DNA of 64,000 bases, taken from Rotaria socialis. Its lineage: Eukaryota; Rotifera; Eurotatoria; Philodinida; Philodinidae. Below the pieces are notes generated by a model. It was not told the DNA's origin. It did not search any database and saw nothing but the letters and a program-made list of their open reading frames with translations. Shown one piece after another: positions 58,078-64,000 of this stretch; within the stretch, counting starts at the first letter, position 1; the number at the start of each line of letters is the position of its first letter. Both the position numbers and the translations under genes were made by a program. The stretch spans positions 109,867-173,866 of the forward strand of contig CAJNYU010000035.1 of the NCBI GenBank assembly GCA_905331475.1. Direction: 5' to 3'.

Positions 58078-61000
58078 CGTATTGGTATATAAAAGTTTAT
58101 TTGAAGAAAAATCGGCAATACAATGATTTTATCAATATATTTTTCTTTGTTTTAAACAAGAATACAATAAACTTTGAAAATTGAGAAATCTTTAAAAGAA
58201 ATACAGCTTATTAGATCTCTAACGATCTCTCACATAACAAAAGTACATTATTGTGTATCAAAGCATTAATTAGTCTAACATTGATGTGAAATGTTGAAGA
58301 TATTGAAAGTAAAGGCAGTGTTCCTTACTGAAATGGAATGAAAGAAAGCTATAGCTCCCGTCAGCACTTGAAAACAAATACGATAATTAATAAAATTTTG
58401 TAAAACTTTCTGAAAAAGCTTCACAAATCGTATACTAAATTCTAAGACAGATTCATTTCGAAGCACCATTCTGCAGTATTCTTATTAAAAAAATCGAACA
58501 AAGCAGTGACTACCGATAACTGTTGTCCAACGAGGATTGGTTTAGTAGATAAAAAATAGAGATCTTCTTTATTTTCTACAGAACAACTTCATACAAATTG
58601 ATAAACTAGGCAAAACCCTAAGGACACTTAGAAAAAGACATGATAGTATGTAAGATATCTATACGATATAAATATGAAGGGAAAGAAGAAAATGAAATCG
58701 AAAAAGAAAGTACCATGAATAACTGACTCACACTATAATCATAACCACTATTACTGGTGTATATGCACTCCGTGCTTTCTATAGATTCATCTAAATTAGA
58801 TGAAAGATGTTTAGGTCGATTCAACTGGATCAGGTTGTACCGCTTGTTGTTTTAATATTTTTTTCATCCTCTAATAATTAGATATACTATTTCTCAAGTT
58901 TTCAATGTATAACTTAAATGCCTTCGAGGACAACAATTTAAAACATCGATTAATCAACTTAATAGTTATAAAATAATCATCAACTAAAAATATTGATTCC
59001 TTCATCCTGTTAAAGTATAGAAATAAAATTTAGATTATTTCAATTACTGTAAGCCTTTAACAGTATCTTTTTATCTACTCTTTATTAATACGTCCTAATG
59101 CCTATATTGATTTAGTTTCAAATGACAACTTCTTTTTTTATACCTCTGCATGTAATGAGGAACCGTGATGTGTCTTATTATTCTGACAGACAACGCTGAA
59201 TACTTCGCCCAATCAAAACTTGTGTTTTTCGTTGATTCACATCTTAGTATAAAGCATATTATCAACAGGTTATATATTATTTTGGCTTTTCAACATTGCT
59301 GAAAATAAAGAGTTGAGACAAACGGAGTTTTCCGTGTTCTCTGTGAATATAATCATAACTGCTTCTTAGTTGATCGAAATACACACTAAGCTGAACTTTG
59401 TCGGGCGTATCATAATTCGCTATACAATCTGCGGCACATTCTGAAAAGTTAGTTTTTATCTAGAATTTAGCATATCTCTAATTCTTTTTATATCCCAGGT
59501 AATAATTATTACTTTTCACTTAAATTGTTATCATTTATATGTGTCTTGAAAGTTCAAACAACTAAGTCTTGATATCAGATGATCTCAAGATATTCCAATC
59601 AAGAATTAATCGAGAAATATTCTGTAGAATGACGTATGAAAACTGTCTATTTCATTGGGATGATTCCATACAGATGTATCCATAAAGAAAAATGGAAAAT
59701 GGAAATGTTGGGACTTTCTGAGAAAGGAGAAAAGACAAGACGTCACAATACGACTATAAACACAACTAATATTTTTATTAGTCTTTTCCTCTTATGAATT
59801 CTATATTCTTTTATATTCCATAAATTAAAAGTAGAACACGATTCATGCACTCTTTATGTTGATAGAAAGAATGGTAAGACTACTAAACTCTTATATCAAA
59901 TATCATATTTTGCGTGTAACCATTAAAACTATTTTGAGAAAATCTATTGATGTGTCTCATTGAATTATTTGCAAAAATACTACGAGTGCAAAAATGTTGT
60001 TATTCTGTTCTTTATTAAACAAACGCAATGTATAAGATCTTTTCTGTGGATATCAAAAACCTCTTCGAGTCTCTATGGCTGACTATTGATAATTCTGTTT
60101 TTTTTTCAGGCTTATTTAGATTTTTTTCTATACGAAAGTGTTTTCCTACAGACGCTACTTATTCATTGTTAACAATTTATTTTATTCTGCTAACCTTTAC
60201 AAGTCAATCGTTTTTGGATTACAATATGATTCTGTAGTTGTACAAGCCTTTTTCGTCTTTTTAATAATTTATTCATTTCATTTCGGATAGTAAAATAATT
60301 TGTCGAGATATTATTATATATTGTCTTCTGAAAAGAAATCTTCGAACTGAGGCAGATGTCAATTAACTAGCCTCATACACTGAAAGATATTATATAGTAG
60401 AAGATAAACATTTTTATTGCATATTTTTCATCGTTTCATTCTGCTTTCACGATAGTTTTTTATTGTTATTTTTTATACTCCAAGGGCGTGAAATAAACTA
60501 ATAGGTCAACCATTTTTTGTGGTGTTCTATTAAGAGAAGAGTCTCCATTTCATCTTTGTATCTCACCTTAGGATTGAAGAAACCTGGACATCGTCGTTAT
60601 GTTCGCTGCATACGTGAAAACTCATTTCAAACTGTGTATCAAAGGAATTTTCCTAAGAATTATTTAATATGCAAACGAATTTTTATCTTTTCTTCTTATA
60701 TTGAGCATACTCATAGCGACGGATACAATTGATTGAATATATTGAAGTTGTAACGATTCTTCGTTTGGCCTCTCAGTTCAACTTTACTTACCAGAAGCTC
60801 AAGAGACGAATAGTTGATCGAGAGAAAGAGATTCTTTGAAATATAGGATAGTAATTCAAAGTATTGTTCACCTTTGAGTCCACCTCGTTTCTGCTACACT
60901 CTATAGACTTTACGAAGTTTCTGGGCATAACCGTCTTCATCAGAGATGTGCTCGCATACTTCCACAAATGTTTCATACCTACTTGATCACATAGTATATA

Positions 61001-61190
61001 GTATGCAGTAATATTTCTTTTTCAAGCCGTCACTAACTTCAACTTTAGTAGAAAGTGAAAGAGTTTTCTTTTTTCTTTTGAGAACAAAAGCCAGTATAAG
61101 TCTTGATAGTATATGTAAGGATGTGTGTTTGTCGGAAGTGACACGGTTCTTCTTACTTTTTTTAAATATTCAATGAACAATTGTGTTTCT
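58078..61190. other. Non-coding interval, 3.1 kb
   Basis: No gene is supported. Frames at 58275-58469, 58618-58824, 60028-60237 and 60517-60732 show no family signal. The sequence is AT-rich throughout. An acceptor-like TTTCTAG at 61186-61192 precedes the receptor gene and could mean an upstream exon that I could not find. Confidence 0.45.
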
Positions 61191-61227
61191 AGATTATGAG
61201 CAATTTCGTTTTACTTTGATTGATCCA

Positions 61228-62239
61228 ATGATGCCGAATTCAAGTAACACGTCTCATGGCGCTATAATATTAAATCAACAAGCACATAGCGGAACAAGCG
61301 TTTTTGTTATACCGATGACGGCTCAAATCTGTATGTATCTCATCTCAAATTGTGCATCAATTGTTTGCTCTTTCTTTGTTCTCTATTATCTGCTATCCGA
61401 GAAGAAGCTGCGTCAAGGCTTAAGTAATCATGCGGTTATCATCATTCTTATCGTTGATCTTGCTACCGAATTTACAGATATTCCATTGCTTATATATTGC
61501 ATGCGCTTCGGAGTTGTCTTAATTCAAGTGCCATTCTTTTGTGGGCTTTGGAAATATATCGATGTAGTTTCGTACACAGTAACAGTTAGGTTAGTTTCTT
61601 GGGCTTCAATCGAGCGACATATTCTTATTTTTCATGATCGATTGCTGTCAAAGTCGAAGAATCGTATTCTATTACATCGTATGCCTATTACTCTAGTTTG
61701 TATTTATCATTCTTTGCTTTATTTTGTGATTTATGTCATTTTACCTTGTAACAACGTATTCGATTACACAATTAACTTTTGTGGCTACACTAGTTGTGCA
61801 CAGAGTACTACTTACAGTATCTTCGAACTACTTTCAAGCGGAACACTTTCGTGCATATGTATTGCTTTTTTTCAGTACTACTCGCGTACATAGGCATGTT
61901 GACTGGCGCAGGCATAGAAAAATGGTAATACAACTAATTTCAATTGTATCTTTATTTTATTGTTCCTTTTTTCCGCTTGTTATACTAGGTATCGTTTACT
62001 CTGTTAATGGCGTAACAATTTTTATTTCTGATGTCTTTGTTTACAGTAGTTTTTTCTCATATTACGTAAATTTTCTTCTACCTTTTGTATCCGTTGGTTC
62101 GTTGCCTCAAGTTGGATTAAAAATTAAGAATACATTTTTCTTTTGGAAAACAGCAACGCAAGCTGCTGCTCTTGAAAAACGCAAGAAGCAATCGGGATCC
62201 CTTGGCCAAATATCTGCTATATTTCACTATAATTCATGA
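61228..62239 (+). pseudogene. Rhodopsin-like 7TM receptor with one frameshift
   Basis: The reading starts at the paired ATGs (61228/61231) with an extracellular N terminus carrying two N-glycosylation sites (NSS, NTS). Hydrophobic helices then follow in receptor order: TAQICMYLISNCASIVCSFF, HAVIIILIVDLATEF, an extracellular cysteine in FFCGLWKYID, and the helix-3 end WASIERHILIFHD, which stands in place of DRY. Next is a helix with ITLVCIYHSLLYFVIYVIL. Near 61870-61890 the frame shifts by one: the first frame stops at 61891-61893, and the other frame continues with RKMVIQLISIVSLFYCSFFP and a last helix FFSYYVNFLLPFVSVGSLPQ, ending at 62239. This is the shape of the many orphan rhodopsin-like receptors of rotifers. 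The break is either a real mutation or a homopolymer error in TTTTTTTC. A poly(A) signal AATAAA lies at 62330. Confidence 0.8.
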
Positions 62240-62584
62240 TGACGAACAAAATATCAACACTTAAATGTAGTTCATCGAAAAAAGTCAAGTTACTGTATCC
62301 TGATGTTGCGAGTCTCGTAATTATATTTCAATAAATGTCTTGATGGTATAAAATGTAACTGACAGAGTAGAATATTGGCAATATTTCTAAAGCTTCTTTT
62401 CAATCATCTAGATTACTATGGCAGTACTTTCTATCCGAAGAATTTTCTGCACGGTGGGCAAACCGGTATATACATATGCAGTATTATTCACGTGAAATCT
62501 AAACAAATATCAAGCAAACGCTCAACGTTGACTTCATTCACAAGAGCCCTCCAAAGAAAATATTCCCATGTAATAAAAACCGCA

Positions 62585-62760
62585 TGAAAATTGGCGGTTA
62601 ACCGCGGTTTTACCGATCCGGTTACCGGCTCCCATTACCGCAGAACGGATAAATACCGCGGTTTACAGCAAAAAATGATCCGACATTTACCGCGGTAAAC
62701 CGCCGGTTTTGATTAATACCGCGGTTACCGCTAAAAAAAAGCGGTTAACCGGTTCGTCTA
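62585..62760. repeat. CCGCGG/GGTTAACC-rich repeat block
   Basis: This roughly 175-bp block contains four CCGCGG palindromes, each flanked by TTAAC/TTTAC or the complement, and several GGTTAACCG words. Its GC content is far above its surroundings. Dense palindromic subterminal repeats of this kind are typical of hAT-like element ends, but full termini were not found. Confidence 0.65.
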
Positions 62761-63190
62761 TAATCTTTGACAGAAAAAGTCTTCCAAATCATCAATTAAA
62801 CTATTTTAATCACCCTTTTTTTTTACTTTNGAAAAAATCTTACACTGCACATTCCGAAGAAAAGGACACTCTTTATAGGCATTGCATATTTATACTGCAA
62901 ACTCCTATTCTTAAGAGAAATTGAGAAAAAATATTATGAATTGATCTAAATTATTGATACTATGTATACGAGGAGAATATCTTCCATTTGAACATAGTTA
63001 AAGATTGTTGAAACACGATTTCTTCCTATTCAACCGATCACAAATCAATAGAAGCAAGTGTGATTAGATCTCAGGATAGGATGAGGAGCGTTGTATTCTA
63101 CTTTGAATCGATCTGATTGAGAGTGGAAGCATCTACTCCTTGATAGCAATTCAATCTTATAAATATATATGTATTCAAGAAAATTTCCAA
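62761..63190. other. Interval with one undetermined base
   Basis: No gene is seen. A single N lies at 62830 at the end of a T homopolymer. The stretch ends at the 3' end of the beta-lactamase-family fragment. Confidence 0.5.
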
Positions 63191-63691
63191 TCAGAATGCA
63201 AGCTTATCATTCAGCTTCGAATCGATTTTATCTAGCATGGCTTTATATCGACTATCGATCTTGATTTGTTGATCGATATTCATACGATTGATAACATAAG
63301 AAAATGAGAAATTTTTTGCAGGTGCTGCTAGTCTTACACTACCACCAACTCCTATGAATAAAAAATGGAAAAGATAAATTATTAATTAATGATGAATGGC
63401 ATTACCACTGTGACCAAATACATTCGATCCAAGTGAAGTAATCATATCATCGTAAAGTAGAAAGCCTATACCAAACTTAGTATGAACTTCCAAAGTAATA
63501 TCAATTTCATTGTCAAGTGTATTAGATTTTATTGCTCTTTTTAAAATGTTTTCGTTTAAAATTTGCTTCTGTTTACCATGATCTAAATCGCCAATTAAAG
63601 ATGCATAGAACAATGAAATCGATCGTGCAATTGTAATTCCATTTGCAGCCGGGTTTTCTGCTCGTTGTACACGATGATCATTGAAAGGATT
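63191..63691 (-). pseudogene. C-terminal fragment of a beta-lactamase-domain (serine hydrolase) protein
   Basis: Two minus-strand exons are read: about 63691-63406 and 63351-63191, joined through a 54-nt intron inside the HSGVGGS glycine codon. The reading gives RAENPAANGITIARSISLFYASL, then KFGIGFLLYDD, then FGHSGVGGSVRLAAPAKNF with SYVINRMN. This is the C-terminal half of the class C beta-lactamase/esterase-like fold used by animal LACTB-type proteins, in which HSG is the conserved third motif (KTG equivalent). The upstream half, with the SxxK and YxN motifs, is absent: a stop at 63692-63694 closes the frame and unrelated sequence follows. Either the 5' part was lost by rearrangement or the gene is broken. 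As a fragment it lacks the nucleophile and cannot be an enzyme. Confidence 0.72.
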
Positions 63692-63887
63692 TCATTGGCA
63701 TCATTGGTGTCAACATTGTTTAATACAGTCTCACTCTTTTTTTCACACGCTCGAGGTGAGACGTGTTTTCGCCACCTCATCTGCCAACTCACGCGTATCG
63801 TGTGTTCGCTCGTGTTTCACAAATCAAATCTGCAAAATCAATATTATTCGTGATCAACACCACAATACAAATAAATAATTTGTAGGA

Positions 63888-64000
63888 ATGGAGGAGTACA
63901 ATCGTTATTCCAATAAGAAGAAAGAAGAAAAAGATCTTTTATGTAATCATGAAACAATAAAAGAAGTTTATGAACAAAACAAGTCTACACATTCGACAAA
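63888..64000 (+). CDS. Start of an unrecognised gene, cut by the window end
   Basis: From an ATG at 63888 the frame stays open to the window edge (37 codons), reading MEEYNRYSNKKKEEKDL and on through a charged, Lys/Glu-rich segment. A 3' splice-acceptor-like TTTGTAG ends two bases before the ATG, as at several other starts in this window. No domain is visible. It could equally be the first part of a mobile-element ORF, given the neighbouring rearranged sequence. Confidence 0.35.
   Translation, partial: MEEYNRYSNKKKEEKDLLCNHETIKEVYEQNKSTHST

Noticed and set aside
60788..60976. Minus-strand frame with a protein-like look
   Set aside because: No family was recognised, and neither flank shows exon signals.
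61860..61885. A very short intron (GTATTG...TTTCAG) that would repair the second receptor
   Set aside because: At about 20 nt it is too short to be spliced.
1..64000. CRISPR arrays, telomeric repeats, rRNA genes or bacterial-style operons
   Set aside because: No regularly spaced repeats, no telomere-type tandem repeats and no rRNA-like sequence were seen; the genes are spliceosomal-intron-containing animal genes.

Overview
The window is animal nuclear DNA: intron-rich, AT-rich and fairly gene-dense, with many short introns of about 55-100 nt and GT-AG boundaries. The mix of genes, the EGF/7TM receptor relics, the small introns and the consensus 3' splice sites placed just before start codons fit a rotifer, most probably a bdelloid. 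This is inference; no rRNA or mitochondrial marker is present to prove it. One 100-N scaffold gap (39849-39948) and two single Ns (17848, 62830) are present.

Left part (1-16.4 kb): NDUFA8 (complex I subunit) is followed 158 nt later on the same strand by APEX1 (AP endonuclease). The 4-kb first intron of APEX1 is packed with DNA-transposon sequence, including a 3.1-kb element with a perfect 8-bp target-site duplication. Next come a neuronal calcium sensor (myristoylated EF-hand protein) and, 250 nt behind it on the same strand, HYPK, the partner of N-terminal acetyltransferase A. Both close pairs look like candidates for operon-style expression with spliced-leader addition.

Middle (16.4-39 kb): a broken EGF/7TM receptor gene on the minus strand carries a 387-bp assembly duplication. 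It is followed by the mitochondrial Na/Li/Ca exchanger NCLX (plus), a casein kinase I (minus), an ARID3-type transcription factor (plus), an Mx/dynamin-like large GTPase (plus) and a U1 snRNA gene (plus).

Right part (39-64 kb): a 2.7-kb DNA transposon with 198-bp terminal inverted repeats carries a decayed intron-containing DDE transposase with an unusually long D-to-E spacing. It is followed by a 20-exon minus-strand PCM1-like centriolar satellite gene. The rest is accessory in character: an AIG1-like GTPase pseudogene hit by a MITE, a mariner-like fold-back element, a secreted five-EGF protein, a frameshifted rhodopsin-like receptor, a CCGCGG-rich repeat block, and a 5'-truncated beta-lactamase-family fragment lying head-to-head with the start of an unrecognised gene.

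Housekeeping and signalling genes are intact, whereas the receptor, AIG1, beta-lactamase and transposase copies are broken. All exon coordinates were worked out by hand from reading frame, splice signals and family similarity, and were not checked against transcripts.
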